64,000 bases of DNA from the NCBI RefSeq assembly GCF_014205255.1, contig NZ_JACHNE010000001.1, positions 5,642,001-5,706,000 on the forward strand. Reading direction: 5' to 3'. The notes under the pieces are model-generated. The model saw only the letters and a program-made list of their open reading frames with translations. It did not search any database and was not told the DNA's origin. Origin of the DNA: Streptomyces caelestis. Its GTDB lineage: Bacteria > Actinomycetota > Actinomycetes > Streptomycetales > Streptomycetaceae. Positions 46,720 through 55,132 of this stretch are shown here, piece after piece (the first letter of the stretch is position 1; every line of letters begins with the position of its first letter). Made by a program: the position numbers and the translations under genes.

Positions 46720-47646
46720 ATGGGGCGCTACGCCGCCAGGCGACTGCTCCAGATGATCCCGATCTTCATCGGGACAACTCTGTTGATCTTCTTGATGGTC
46801 CACATCCTGCCGGGCGACCCGGTCCGGGCCATCTACGGGGACAAGGCTCCCGATCCCGCACAGATCGCGCAGATCAAGCGCGAGTACGGCTTCGACAAGC
46901 CCGTCCTCGAACAGTACGTCCACTACATGTGGAATCTCCTCCAGGGAGACTTCGGCAAGAACCTCGCCGGCCGTCCGGTCACCGAGCTCATGTCCGAGGC
47001 CTTCCCGGTGACGCTGCGGCTGACGCTGCTGGCCATCACCATCGAGATCATCATCGGTGTGGGCCTCGGCGCCTGGGCCGGTCTGCGGGCCGGCAAGGCC
47101 GCCGACACCGGCGTGCTGGTCTTCACGCTGACGGTGATCTCCATCCCGGTGTTCGTCCTCGGCTTCATCGCCCGGTTCATCTTCGCGGACGAACTCGGCT
47201 GGCTGCCGCCCAACGTCCAGGACTCCACGGACTTCTCACAGTTGTTCCTGCCGGCCTTCGTCCTCGCCATGTTGTCCATGGCGTACGTGGCCCGGCTCAC
47301 CCGGACGACCTTCGCCGAGAACCTGCGGGCCGACTACATGCGCACCGCGCTCGCCAAGGGCCTGCCCCGGCGCCGGATCATCGGTGTCCACCTGCTGCGC
47401 AACTCGCTGATCCCTGTGGTCACCTTCGTCGGCACCGACGTCGGCGGCTTCATCGGCGGCGCGGTCATCACCGAGGGCATCTTCAACATCCAGGGTGTCG
47501 GCAACCTCCTCTACAGGGCGATCCAGACGAGCGAGGGCTCGACGGTCACGGGTGTGGTGACGGTGCTCGTCCTCGTCATCCTCCTGATCAACCTGCTCAT
47601 CGACCTGCTGTACGCGGTCCTGGACCCGAGGATCCGGTATGCCTGA
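46720..47646 (+). CDS. Oligopeptide ABC transporter permease (DppB/OppB type)
   Basis: This 308-residue permease has six membrane helices. It opens MGRYAARRLLQMIPIFIGTT, with VHILPGDPVRAIYG in the first loop. The GFDKPVLEQYVHYMWNLLQGDFG segment and the EAA-type coupling loop RTALAKGLPRRRIIGVHLLR are diagnostic for the OppB/DppB subfamily. The ATG at 46720 is chosen because GGAGGC precedes it. The longer open frame would add 14 Arg-rich residues. It overlaps the next permease by eight bases and pairs with it to form the translocation channel. Confidence 0.93.
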   Translation: MGRYAARRLLQMIPIFIGTTLLIFLMVHILPGDPVRAIYGDKAPDPAQIAQIKREYGFDKPVLEQYVHYMWNLLQGDFGKNLAGRPVTELMSEAFPVTLRLTLLAITIEIIIGVGLGAWAGLRAGKAADTGVLVFTLTVISIPVFVLGFIARFIFADELGWLPPNVQDSTDFSQLFLPAFVLAMLSMAYVARLTRTTFAENLRADYMRTALAKGLPRRRIIGVHLLRNSLIPVVTFVGTDVGGFIGGAVITEGIFNIQGVGNLLYRAIQTSEGSTVTGVVTVLVLVILLINLLIDLLYAVLDPRIRYA

Positions 47647-48607
47647 CGTGACCAAGGCCCAGACCACCGACGCCGCGGCCGTGGACGCCGTGGCCCCGCC
47701 GGCCGTCGGCGTACCCGCCAAGGAGGGCGCCAAGAAGAGGGACAAGCCGCGCTCCCTGTGGGGCGACGCCTGGTACGACCTGCGGCACCGGCCCATGTTC
47801 TGGATCTCCTCGGTGCTGCTGCTCCTGCTGCTGGTGATCGCCGCGTTCCCCGGCTGGTTCACCAGCGTCGACCCGCGCGACGGCGACCTCGTCCACCACT
47901 ACCTGGGCAAGCCGCAGCTGGGGCACTTCTTCCAGCCCGACTGGTTCGGCTACGACCAGCAGGGCCGCTCCATCTACTCGCGGGTCATCCACGGCACCCG
48001 TGCCTCCATCCTCGTCGGCGTCGGTGTGACCGCCCTGGTCACCCTGCTCGGCGGGCTGCTCGGCATGCTCGCGGGCTACTTCGGCGGCTGGATCGACTCG
48101 ATGATCTCCCGGGTCGTCGACATCTTCTTCGGCCTGCCGTTCCTGCTCGGCACGATGGTCGTCCTGAACGCCTTCACCGAGCGCAAGGTGTACGTGGTGA
48201 TCCTGGCCCTGGCCTGCCTGGGCTGGACCTCGATCGCGCGCGTCACCCGCAGCTCCGTGATCACGGCCAAGCAGGCGGACTACGTGACGGCGGCCCGGGC
48301 GCTCGGCGCCGGCACCACGCGGATCCTGTTCCGCCACGTGATGCCGAACGCCATCGCGCCGACCATCGTCGTGGCCACGATCGCCCTCGGCGGTTACATC
48401 TCCGCGGAGGCGACGCTGTCGTTCCTCGGCCTCGGCCTCAGCGACCCGACGATCTCGTGGGGCATCGACATCTCCGAGGGCAGCAAGGTGATCCGGGACA
48501 ACCCGCACACCCTGCTGTTCCCGGCGGGCATGCTCAGCCTCACGGTCTTCGCGTTCATCATGCTCGGCGACGCGGTGCGCGACGCCCTTGACCCGAAGCT
48601 GCGCTGA
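47639..48607 (+). CDS. Oligopeptide ABC transporter permease (DppC/OppC type)
   Basis: This 322-residue permease has a cytoplasmic N-terminal extension of about 50 residues and six membrane helices. Subfamily marks are GYDQQGRSIYSRVIHGTRAS, LLGGLLGMLAGYFGGWIDS, the EAA loop VTAARALGAGTTRILFRHVM and the C-terminal AEATLSFLGLGL. It starts within the last codons of the preceding permease and is followed 11 bases later by the first ATPase gene. It forms the heterodimeric membrane channel with the DppB-type subunit. Confidence 0.93.
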   Translation: MPDVTKAQTTDAAAVDAVAPPAVGVPAKEGAKKRDKPRSLWGDAWYDLRHRPMFWISSVLLLLLLVIAAFPGWFTSVDPRDGDLVHHYLGKPQLGHFFQPDWFGYDQQGRSIYSRVIHGTRASILVGVGVTALVTLLGGLLGMLAGYFGGWIDSMISRVVDIFFGLPFLLGTMVVLNAFTERKVYVVILALACLGWTSIARVTRSSVITAKQADYVTAARALGAGTTRILFRHVMPNAIAPTIVVATIALGGYISAEATLSFLGLGLSDPTISWGIDISEGSKVIRDNPHTLLFPAGMLSLTVFAFIMLGDAVRDALDPKLR

Positions 48608-48618
48608 GGAGGGCGTAC

Positions 48619-49677
48619 GTGACCACCATCGAAGAGACCCGTGACGTGCCCGAGCCGCGAGGCGCGGCCGACGGCGACATCCCCCTGCTCGAAGTGCGCG
48701 ACCTGCACGTCGAGTTCCACACGCGTGACGGCGTGGCCAAGGCCGTCAACGGCGTCAACTACACCGTGAGCTCCGGCGAGACCCTCGCCGTGCTCGGCGA
48801 GTCCGGCTCCGGCAAGTCCGTGACCGCCCAGGCGATCATGGGCATTCTGGACATGCCGCCCGGGCGGATCCCCCAGGGCCAGATCCTGTACCGGGGCGAG
48901 GACATGCTCACCATGTCCGGCGACGCCCGGCGCAAGATCCGGGGCAGGAAGATCGCCATGATCTTCCAGGACGCGCTCTCCGCGCTGAACCCGGTGCTGT
49001 CCGTCGGCTACCAGCTCGGCGAGATGTTCCGCGTCCACCAGGGCCTGAGCAAGAAGGACGCCAAGGCCAAGGCGATCGAGCTGATGGACCGCGTGAAGAT
49101 CCCGGCCGCCAAGGAGCGCGTCGGCGACTACCCGCACCAGTTCTCCGGCGGTATGCGCCAGCGCATCATGATCGCGATGGCGCTCGCCCTGGAGCCGGAC
49201 CTGATCATCGCCGACGAGCCGACCACGGCCCTCGACGTGACGGTCCAGGCCCAGGTCATGGACCTGCTCGCGGACCTCCAGCGCGAGTACAACATGGGCC
49301 TGATCCTGATCACCCACGACCTCGGTGTCGTCGCCGACGTCGCGGACAAGATCGCGGTGATGTACGCGGGCCGGATCGTGGAGACGGCCCCGGTGCACGA
49401 GCTGTACAAGCGGCCCGCGCACCCGTACACCAAGGGCCTGCTCGAGTCGATCCCGCGCCTGGACCAGAAGGGCCAGGACCTGTACGCGATCAAGGGCCTG
49501 CCGCCCAACCTGACGCGCATCCCGTCCGGTTGTGCCTTCAACCCGCGCTGCCCGCAGGCGCAGGACATCTGCCGTACGGACGTCCCGCCCCTGCACCCGG
49601 TCACCGAGCGGGACGGCGGCGAGCTCGTCGGCCGCGGCAGCGCGTGCCACTTCTGGAAGGAGACGATCCATGGCTGA
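48619..49677 (+). CDS. Oligopeptide ABC transporter ATPase (DppD/OppD type)
   Basis: This 352-residue nucleotide-binding subunit energises the importer. The Walker A is GESGSGKSVTAQ, the signature is QFSGGMRQRIMIA, and the Walker B is LIIADEPTTALDVTVQ, followed by ITHDLGVVADVADK. The C-terminal oligopeptide-type extension has conserved cysteines in FNPRCPQAQDICRTD that may bind an iron-sulfur cluster in this subfamily. The GTG start has GAGGAGG upstream. It overlaps the next ATPase by eight bases. Confidence 0.94.
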   Translation: MTTIEETRDVPEPRGAADGDIPLLEVRDLHVEFHTRDGVAKAVNGVNYTVSSGETLAVLGESGSGKSVTAQAIMGILDMPPGRIPQGQILYRGEDMLTMSGDARRKIRGRKIAMIFQDALSALNPVLSVGYQLGEMFRVHQGLSKKDAKAKAIELMDRVKIPAAKERVGDYPHQFSGGMRQRIMIAMALALEPDLIIADEPTTALDVTVQAQVMDLLADLQREYNMGLILITHDLGVVADVADKIAVMYAGRIVETAPVHELYKRPAHPYTKGLLESIPRLDQKGQDLYAIKGLPPNLTRIPSGCAFNPRCPQAQDICRTDVPPLHPVTERDGGELVGRGSACHFWKETIHG

Positions 49678-50818
49678 CCTGGAGAAGACGGACGAGGCCG
49701 TGGACGCGACTCCCAACGTCACCGAGGTCGAGACGGTCGAGGTCGCCACCGAAGAGGAGGCCGTGGCCGTCATCGAGGCACCGGTCGAGCGCGGCGAGCC
49801 GATCCTCCAGGTGCGCAACCTGGTGAAGCACTTCCCGCTGACCCAGGGCATCCTGCTCAAGCGTCAGATCGGTGCCGTCAAGGCCGTGGACGGGGTCTCC
49901 TTCGACCTCTACCAGGGCGAGACGCTCGGCATCGTGGGCGAGTCCGGCTGCGGCAAGTCCACGGTCGCCAAGCTGCTGATGATGCTGGAGACGGCGACCG
50001 CGGGCGAGATCTTCTACAAGGGCCAGGACATCACCAAGCTGTCCGGCCGCGCCCTGAAGGCCGTACGCCGCAACATCCAGATGGTGTTCCAGGACCCGTA
50101 CACCTCGCTCAACCCCCGCATGACGGTGGGCGACATCATCGGGGAGACCTTCGAGATCCACCCCGAGGTGGCCCCGAAGGGCGACCGCCGCCGCAAGGTC
50201 CAGGACCTGCTGGACGTGGTCGGTCTCAACCCGGAGTACATCCACCGCTATCCGCACCAGTTCTCGGGCGGTCAGCGCCAGCGCATCGGCATCGCCCGCG
50301 GCCTGGCGCTCAACCCCGAGATCATCATCTGCGACGAGCCGGTCTCCGCGCTGGACGTGTCCGTCCAGGCGCAGGTCATCAACCTGATGGAGAAGCTCCA
50401 GGACGAGTTCAACCTGTCCTACCTCTTCATCGCGCACGACCTGTCGATCGTCCGGCACATCTCGGACCGGGTGGGTGTGATGTACCTGGGCAAGATGGCC
50501 GAGATCGGTACGGACACGGAGATCTACGACCACCCGACCCACCCCTACACGCAGGCCCTGCTCTCCGCGGTGCCGGTCCCCGACCCGGAGTCCCGCGAGG
50601 GCCGCGAACGCATCATCCTCACGGGCGACGTCCCGTCCCCGGCCAACCCGCCCTCGGGCTGCCGCTTCCGCACCCGCTGCTGGAAGGCCCAGGACAAGTG
50701 CGCCCAGGAGGTCCCGCTCCTCGCGGTCCCCGAGCGCTTCAAGGGCCAGGACACCCCGGCGGCCCACGAGTCGGCCTGCCACTTCGCCGAGGAGAAGGAC
50801 GTGATCCACGCGGCCTGA
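49670..50818 (+). CDS. Oligopeptide ABC transporter ATPase (DppF/OppF type)
   Basis: This 382-residue second nucleotide-binding subunit has an acidic N-terminal extension of about 40 residues, then ILQVRNLVKHFPL. It has a Walker A GESGCGKSTVAKL, the signature QFSGGQRQRIGIARGLALNP, and a Walker B IIICDEPVSALDVSVQ. The OppF-type C-terminal extension with FRTRCWKAQDKCAQE ends the protein. The ATG at 49670 follows AAGGAG. The longer open frame is a shadow of the preceding gene. It heterodimerises with the DppD-type subunit. A strong terminator follows, which ends the operon. Confidence 0.94.
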   Translation: MADLEKTDEAVDATPNVTEVETVEVATEEEAVAVIEAPVERGEPILQVRNLVKHFPLTQGILLKRQIGAVKAVDGVSFDLYQGETLGIVGESGCGKSTVAKLLMMLETATAGEIFYKGQDITKLSGRALKAVRRNIQMVFQDPYTSLNPRMTVGDIIGETFEIHPEVAPKGDRRRKVQDLLDVVGLNPEYIHRYPHQFSGGQRQRIGIARGLALNPEIIICDEPVSALDVSVQAQVINLMEKLQDEFNLSYLFIAHDLSIVRHISDRVGVMYLGKMAEIGTDTEIYDHPTHPYTQALLSAVPVPDPESREGRERIILTGDVPSPANPPSGCRFRTRCWKAQDKCAQEVPLLAVPERFKGQDTPAAHESACHFAEEKDVIHAA

Positions 50819-50839
50819 CGGCCCTGTGCGACGTCCCTT

Positions 50840-50879
50840 CCGGTTCCCGGCCCTTCTTGCCGAAGGTGCCGGGAACCGG
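50840..50879 (+). terminator. Terminator of the oligopeptide transporter operon
   Basis: CCGGTTCCCGGC (50840-50851) pairs with GCCGGGAACCGG (50868-50879). The loop carries an inner CCTTC/GAAGG stem, so the whole structure is an extended hairpin. Confidence 0.8.
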
Positions 50880-51143
50880 TGTTCGCGGGAGCCGGGCAGG
50901 CACCGGCGATGAGTCCTGCCGAGCCCGGCCGCATGAGGCCGTGCTCGGCCACCTGGCGTCCCATGCCGGGACACCGGCCGACGTCGAGGCGCCGGCTCAC
51001 CCAGCCGCGGCACACGGCGCCGGTGGCTGCCGAAGTGCCCACAAACCCCCGCGAACTGCGTTAACACGCAGGCAACTTCGCCGACCCGGTCCCGATATAC
51101 GGACGCGTCAGGCTGAACGGCGTACGGCCGTGCGGGTGCCGTA

Positions 51144-51179
51144 AACGGGCCGGGGCGCGTTATGTCGCCCCGGCCCGTT
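51144..51179 (-). terminator. Terminator of the S9 peptidase gene
   Basis: AACGGGCCGGGGCG (51144-51157) pairs perfectly with CGCCCCGGCCCGTT (51166-51179) around an eight-base loop, just past the minus-strand stop at 51186. Confidence 0.8.
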
Positions 51180-51185
51180 GCATGC

Positions 51186-53309
51186 TCAGGCGCCGGTGAT
51201 CCCCAGGGACCGCTTCAGGAAGTCGACCTGGAGCAGCAGCAGGTTCTCCGCGACCTGTTCCTGCGGGGTCATGTGGGTGACCCCGGACAGCGGCAGCACC
51301 TCGTGCGGGCGGCCGGCGGCCAGGAGAGCCGAGGAGAGGCGCAGGGCGTGGGCGACGACCACGTTGTCGTCGGCGAGGCCGTGCACGATCATCAGCGGGC
51401 GGTGCGGCTCGGCGGGGGAGGACAGGCCGTCCGTCGTGACGAGGGAGCTCCTCGCGTACGCGTCCGGGTGCTGGGCCGGGTCCCCCAGGTAGCGCTCCGT
51501 GTAGTGCGTGTCGTACAGGTGCCAGTCCGTCACGGGCGCGCCCGCGATCCCCGCGTGGAAGACGTCCGGCCGGCGCAGCACCGCGAGGCCGGCCAGCCAG
51601 CCGCCGAAGGACCAGCCGCGGATCGCCACCCGGGTCAGGTCCAGCGGAAACCTCTTCGCGAGGTCCTCCAGAGCCTCCACCTGGTCGTCCAGTGACAGCG
51701 TGAAGTCGTGGTGGATTCCCTTCTCCCAGGCGGGGGAGCGGCCCGGGGTGCCGCGGCCGTCCGCGACGACCACCGCGAATCCCTGGTCCGCGAACCACTG
51801 CGACGTGAGATGCGGGTTGTGGGCCGCGAACACCCGCTGCCCGTGCGGCCCGCCGTACGGGTCCATGAGCACCGGCAGGGGGGTGTCACCGGCGTAGTCC
51901 CGAGGCATAAGCACGGCGCACGGGATGTGGCGTGCGCCCCCCTCGGTGAGTGTCACGCGGGGGGACAGACCGGGATCTTCGGCGTAGGAAGGGACATGAA
52001 CCGCCGCTTTCCCGTCACGCAGTACCTGCACCCGCGCACCTGGCCGGTCCAGCGTCGCCGAGACCAGAACCGTCACGTCCCCGGCCCGCGCAGCCGAGTG
52101 CACGCCCGGCTCCTGCGACACCCGCTCCACGCCCAGCTCGTTCACCCGGTACACATGCACCTGGCCCGTCTCCGGCTCGGCGGCCTCCTCGCCGGCCGAC
52201 GCCGAGACCAGCACGTCGTCCTCGGAGACGTCCAGCACGGCACGCACGTGCAGCTGCGCTCCCGTGAGCGGCCGGTCCCCGACCGCCAGCACCCGCGCAC
52301 CGCCCTCGTCCGCGATCCGCACCAGCTGCCCGGCCGGACTCCAGCACGGCACCCCGGGGAAAAGATCAAGCCATGTTCGATCTTCGTCGGCGTGTACCAT
52401 CCGGGTCGCGCCCGACTCCGCGTCCACCGCGAGAATCAGTTGGCTGCGCTGGTCTCGCGCCTGTACGAGCAGCAGCGGCGCACCCGCCGCTGACCAGTGC
52501 ACACGCGCCAGATACGGGTACCGCGCCCGGTCCCAGGCGACCTCCGTGCGCGCGCCGGCCAGATCGATCACGAACAGCCGTACGTCCGCGTTGCCGGTGC
52601 CCGCCGCCGGATACGCCACCCGCTGCGGCTCGCGCTGCGGATGCGCCGGGTCGGAGATCCACCACCGCTGCACCGGCGTGTCGTCCGCACGCGCCACGAG
52701 CAGCCGGTCCGACTCCGGGGCCCACCAGAAGCCGCGCGACCGCCCCATCTCCTCGGCCGCGATGAACTCGGCCAGTCCATATGAGACATTCTCCGACTCC
52801 GGCCCGGCGAGCGCCCGGTCGCCCTCCCCCTCGGCGCCCACGACGCGCAGCGCACCCTGCGCGACGTAGGCGACGTGCCGCCCGTCGGGCGAGGGACGCG
52901 GGTCGATCACCGGCCCGGGCACGGGCAGTTCACGCGCCGTCCCGGCCCGCAGCTCAGACGCGAAAAGCCGCCCTGACAAGGCGAAAGAGGCCAATTCGAC
53001 GGCCGCGTCGGTGGCGTACCCGACGATGCCCGCGCCGCCCTCCCGGCTGCGTTCACGCCGGGCGCGTTCCTCGGGCGAGAGGTCCTCCGAGGCGCCCCCC
53101 AGCAGGGCGCGCGGGTCGGCGGCCACGCGCTCCCCGCCGTCCTCCGTGTCGAGGACCCACAGAGAGTTCGCCCGGTCCGTACCGGAACCGGAGCGCAGGA
53201 ACACCACACGCGAACCGTCGGGCGCCACGGTGAACGAACGCGGCGCGCCGAGCGTGAAGCGCTGGGTACGGGCGTGCCGTCGGGGGAAGGAGTCAGGCTC
53301 GGTCGTCAT
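51186..53309 (-). CDS. S9 family prolyl oligopeptidase / dipeptidyl peptidase IV-like
   Basis: This 707-residue serine peptidase has an N-terminal beta-propeller (about 20-450), with repeats such as SFTVAPDGSRVVFLRS and DPRPSPDGRHVAYVAQ. A C-terminal alpha/beta hydrolase domain follows. The catalytic Ser is in RGWSFGGWLAG (about 565), Asp in HGLADDNVV (about 645) and His in SGVTHMTP (about 680). A double Glu, AEFIAAEEMGR, resembles the DPP4 N-terminus-anchoring motif, which suggests dipeptidyl peptidase specificity. No signal peptide is present. The ATG at 53309 is fixed by a TATGGT box six bases upstream. The 62 extra open codons are not used. Neighbouring peptide importer genes make a role in peptide use plausible. 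Confidence 0.92.
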   Translation of the reverse strand: MTTEPDSFPRRHARTQRFTLGAPRSFTVAPDGSRVVFLRSGSGTDRANSLWVLDTEDGGERVAADPRALLGGASEDLSPEERARRERSREGGAGIVGYATDAAVELASFALSGRLFASELRAGTARELPVPGPVIDPRPSPDGRHVAYVAQGALRVVGAEGEGDRALAGPESENVSYGLAEFIAAEEMGRSRGFWWAPESDRLLVARADDTPVQRWWISDPAHPQREPQRVAYPAAGTGNADVRLFVIDLAGARTEVAWDRARYPYLARVHWSAAGAPLLLVQARDQRSQLILAVDAESGATRMVHADEDRTWLDLFPGVPCWSPAGQLVRIADEGGARVLAVGDRPLTGAQLHVRAVLDVSEDDVLVSASAGEEAAEPETGQVHVYRVNELGVERVSQEPGVHSAARAGDVTVLVSATLDRPGARVQVLRDGKAAVHVPSYAEDPGLSPRVTLTEGGARHIPCAVLMPRDYAGDTPLPVLMDPYGGPHGQRVFAAHNPHLTSQWFADQGFAVVVADGRGTPGRSPAWEKGIHHDFTLSLDDQVEALEDLAKRFPLDLTRVAIRGWSFGGWLAGLAVLRRPDVFHAGIAGAPVTDWHLYDTHYTERYLGDPAQHPDAYARSSLVTTDGLSSPAEPHRPLMIVHGLADDNVVVAHALRLSSALLAAGRPHEVLPLSGVTHMTPQEQVAENLLLLQVDFLKRSLGITGA

Positions 53310-53315
53310 GCCCTG

Positions 53316-53321
53316 ACCATA
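53316..53321 (-). promoter_or_regulatory. -10 box of leaderless S9 peptidase gene
   Basis: TATGGT on the minus strand is followed by six bases and the ATG at 53309. It decides the start against the much longer open frame. Confidence 0.55.
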
Positions 53322-53488
53322 TTGGCCATGCGCCCCCTTGTGCGGCCGTGCGCCGATCGATGCGCACGGACGGATAGTTATGATCAATGTCGCATAGTGG
53401 GTATGAACCTGCTGGCTGCTGTACGGATTTGATGCCCCCCCATAGTCCGACCCCCCGCGCCCTCGTGGATCTTTGGAGGTGAGCCGCC

Positions 53489-53683
53489 GTGGCACTCTCG
53501 ATTTCGGCGGTGGTGCTGCTGGCGATCATCGTCTTCCTGCTGATCAAGAAGTCAGGGCTGAAGGCCGGGCATGCGATCGTCTGCATGCTGCTGGGCTTCT
53601 ACCTCGCCTCCTCGACCGTGGCTCCCACGATCAACGAGCTGACGACCAACATCGCGGGCATGATCGGCAGCATCAAGTTCTGA
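53489..53683 (+). CDS. Small membrane protein conserved in Streptomyces
   Basis: This 64-residue protein starts MALSISAVVLLAIIVFLLIK and is followed by KSGLKAGHAIVCMLLGFYLA. It forms two hydrophobic segments (about 3-19 and 28-44), with a polar tail ending IGSIKF. The GTG start has a strong GGAGGTGA site. It probably forms a helical hairpin in the cytoplasmic membrane. Function is unknown. Its position just before mshB is conserved as far as I recall, but mshB has its own leaderless promoter. Confidence 0.78.
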   Translation: MALSISAVVLLAIIVFLLIKKSGLKAGHAIVCMLLGFYLASSTVAPTINELTTNIAGMIGSIKF

Positions 53684-53696
53684 CCGCCGGACCTCG

Positions 53697-53702
53697 TAGT
53701 CT
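53697..53702 (+). promoter_or_regulatory. -10 box of leaderless mshB
   Basis: TAGTCT is followed by six bases and the ATG at 53709, with no ribosome binding site. It lies 13 bases past the stop of the small membrane protein gene. Confidence 0.55.
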
Positions 53703-53708
53703 GGGTCC

Positions 53709-54569
53709 ATGACGGAACTGCCCGACCGGCGTCTGCTGCTGGTGCACGCGCACCCGGACGACGAGTCGATCAACAACGGCGCGACCATGGCCAGGTACGC
53801 GGCCGAGGGTGCCCACGTCACCCTGGTCACCTGCACCCTCGGCGAACGCGGCGAGGTCATCCCGCCCGAGCTCGCCCACCTGACCGGTCCCGCCCTGGGC
53901 CAGCACCGCCGCCAGGAGCTCGACGCCGCCATGGCCGCGCTCGGCGTCCAGGACTTCCGCCTGCTCGGCGGTGCCGGACGCTACAGCGACTCCGGGATGA
54001 TGGGCCTGCCCGACAACGAGGCCCCCGGCTGCTTCTGGCAGGCCGACGTGGACGAGGCCGCCGCACACCTCGTCGAGGTGATCCGCGAGGTGCGCCCCCA
54101 GGTTCTCGTGACCTACGACGACAACGGCGGCTACGGCCACCCCGACCACATCCAGGCCCACCGCGTCGCCATGCGGGCCGTCGAGCTGTCCGCCGAGTCC
54201 GGCCGGCCGATCCCGAAGGTCTACTGGAACCGGGCCCCCCGGTCGGTTGTGGAGCAGTCCTTCGCCCGTCTCCGCGAGGACCTGCCCGGCCTCCCCTTCG
54301 CCAAGACGGCCGACGTCGACGACGTACCGGGCGTCGTGGCCGACGAGCGGATCACCACCGCCGTCGACGGCGCCGCGCACGCCGCCGCCAAGGCCGCCGC
54401 GATGCGCGCCCACGCCACCCAGATCACCGTGTCCGGGCCGTACTTCGCGCTGTCCAACGAACTCGCCCAGCCGATCCTCACCACCGAGTACTACGAGCTG
54501 GTGCGCGGCGAGCGGGGCTCCGGCGAGCGGGAGACGGACCTGTTCGCCGGGATCGAGGAGGCCTCATGA
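53709..54569 (+). CDS. mshB: GlcNAc-Ins deacetylase of mycothiol biosynthesis
   Basis: MshB is the zinc-dependent N-acetyl-1-D-myo-inositol-2-amino-2-deoxy-alpha-D-glucopyranoside deacetylase, the second step specific to mycothiol, the actinobacterial redox thiol. The 286-residue protein has the LmbE/PIG-L signature LLLVHAHPDDESINNG (zinc ligands H15, D18) and the third ligand in NGGYGHPDHIQAHR. The conserved LVTCTLGERGE and SGMMGLPDNE segments are MshB-specific. Length is normal. The leaderless promoter fixes the ATG. It overlaps the DUF6113 gene by four bases (ATGA). Confidence 0.95.
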   Translation: MTELPDRRLLLVHAHPDDESINNGATMARYAAEGAHVTLVTCTLGERGEVIPPELAHLTGPALGQHRRQELDAAMAALGVQDFRLLGGAGRYSDSGMMGLPDNEAPGCFWQADVDEAAAHLVEVIREVRPQVLVTYDDNGGYGHPDHIQAHRVAMRAVELSAESGRPIPKVYWNRAPRSVVEQSFARLREDLPGLPFAKTADVDDVPGVVADERITTAVDGAAHAAAKAAAMRAHATQITVSGPYFALSNELAQPILTTEYYELVRGERGSGERETDLFAGIEEAS

Positions 54570-54976
54570 GCGACCGCAGTCCGATACTCGCCCAGCCGAT
54601 GCGGCCGCCCTCCGCCGGACGCGTCGCCGCCTTGGTGGGGTTCTTCCTGCTCGGGGCCGTGGTCGGCGCGGCCGGGGCGCTGGTGCAGCCCGGGTGGTTC
54701 CCGGGCGGGCTGCTGCTCGCCCTCGCCGGTGAGGCCGGGCTCGTCCTCGGTGCCGCGCGCGTCACCCGCGGGCGGGCCGGGGGCGTCGCGGCCGCCGCCG
54801 GCTGGATGCTCGCCGTCGTCCTGCTCACCGCCAGCCGCCCGGAGGGCGACTTCCTCTTCGCGGCGGGCGCCGGCTCCTATCTCTTCCTGCTCGGGGGCAT
54901 CGGCGTGGCTGTGATCTGCGCCACCCTCGCCCCGGGGCGGCAACCGGACGGCGGTCCCGTCCGACTTGCCAAGTGA
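54566..54976 (+). CDS. DUF6113 membrane protein
   Basis: This 136-residue integral membrane protein has four hydrophobic helices (about 20-40, 45-63, 73-88 and 100-118) and short loops, with a Gly/Ala-rich composition. It overlaps the mshB stop (ATGA) and is cotranslated with it. It is conserved next to mshB in Streptomyces and is annotated as DUF6113 in my recollection. Function is unknown. A transport or anchoring role linked to mycothiol would be pure inference. Confidence 0.78.
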   Translation: MSDRSPILAQPMRPPSAGRVAALVGFFLLGAVVGAAGALVQPGWFPGGLLLALAGEAGLVLGAARVTRGRAGGVAAAAGWMLAVVLLTASRPEGDFLFAAGAGSYLFLLGGIGVAVICATLAPGRQPDGGPVRLAK

Positions 54977-55132
54977 CGTACCACTTCGCCGGGACGTGCC
55001 CGTGGGAGTCCGGTGTGGGTTTCCATAGCGGTCATGGGATACGGGTGACAAGTGGCCAGTATGGTGGTGCGCGCCGCCGAGCTGCCCGCGTGAGGTTGTG
55101 TCGGGCGGCGGAGCCAACCGGGAGAACCTGCC

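Larger units (their letters stand above)
50819..51185. other. Intergenic region with two terminators
   Basis: This 367-base gap separates the converging importer operon and the S9 peptidase gene. It contains a plus-strand terminator at 50840-50879 and a minus-strand terminator at 51144-51179, with no supported gene between. The frames here are Arg/Pro-rich shadows. Confidence 0.6.
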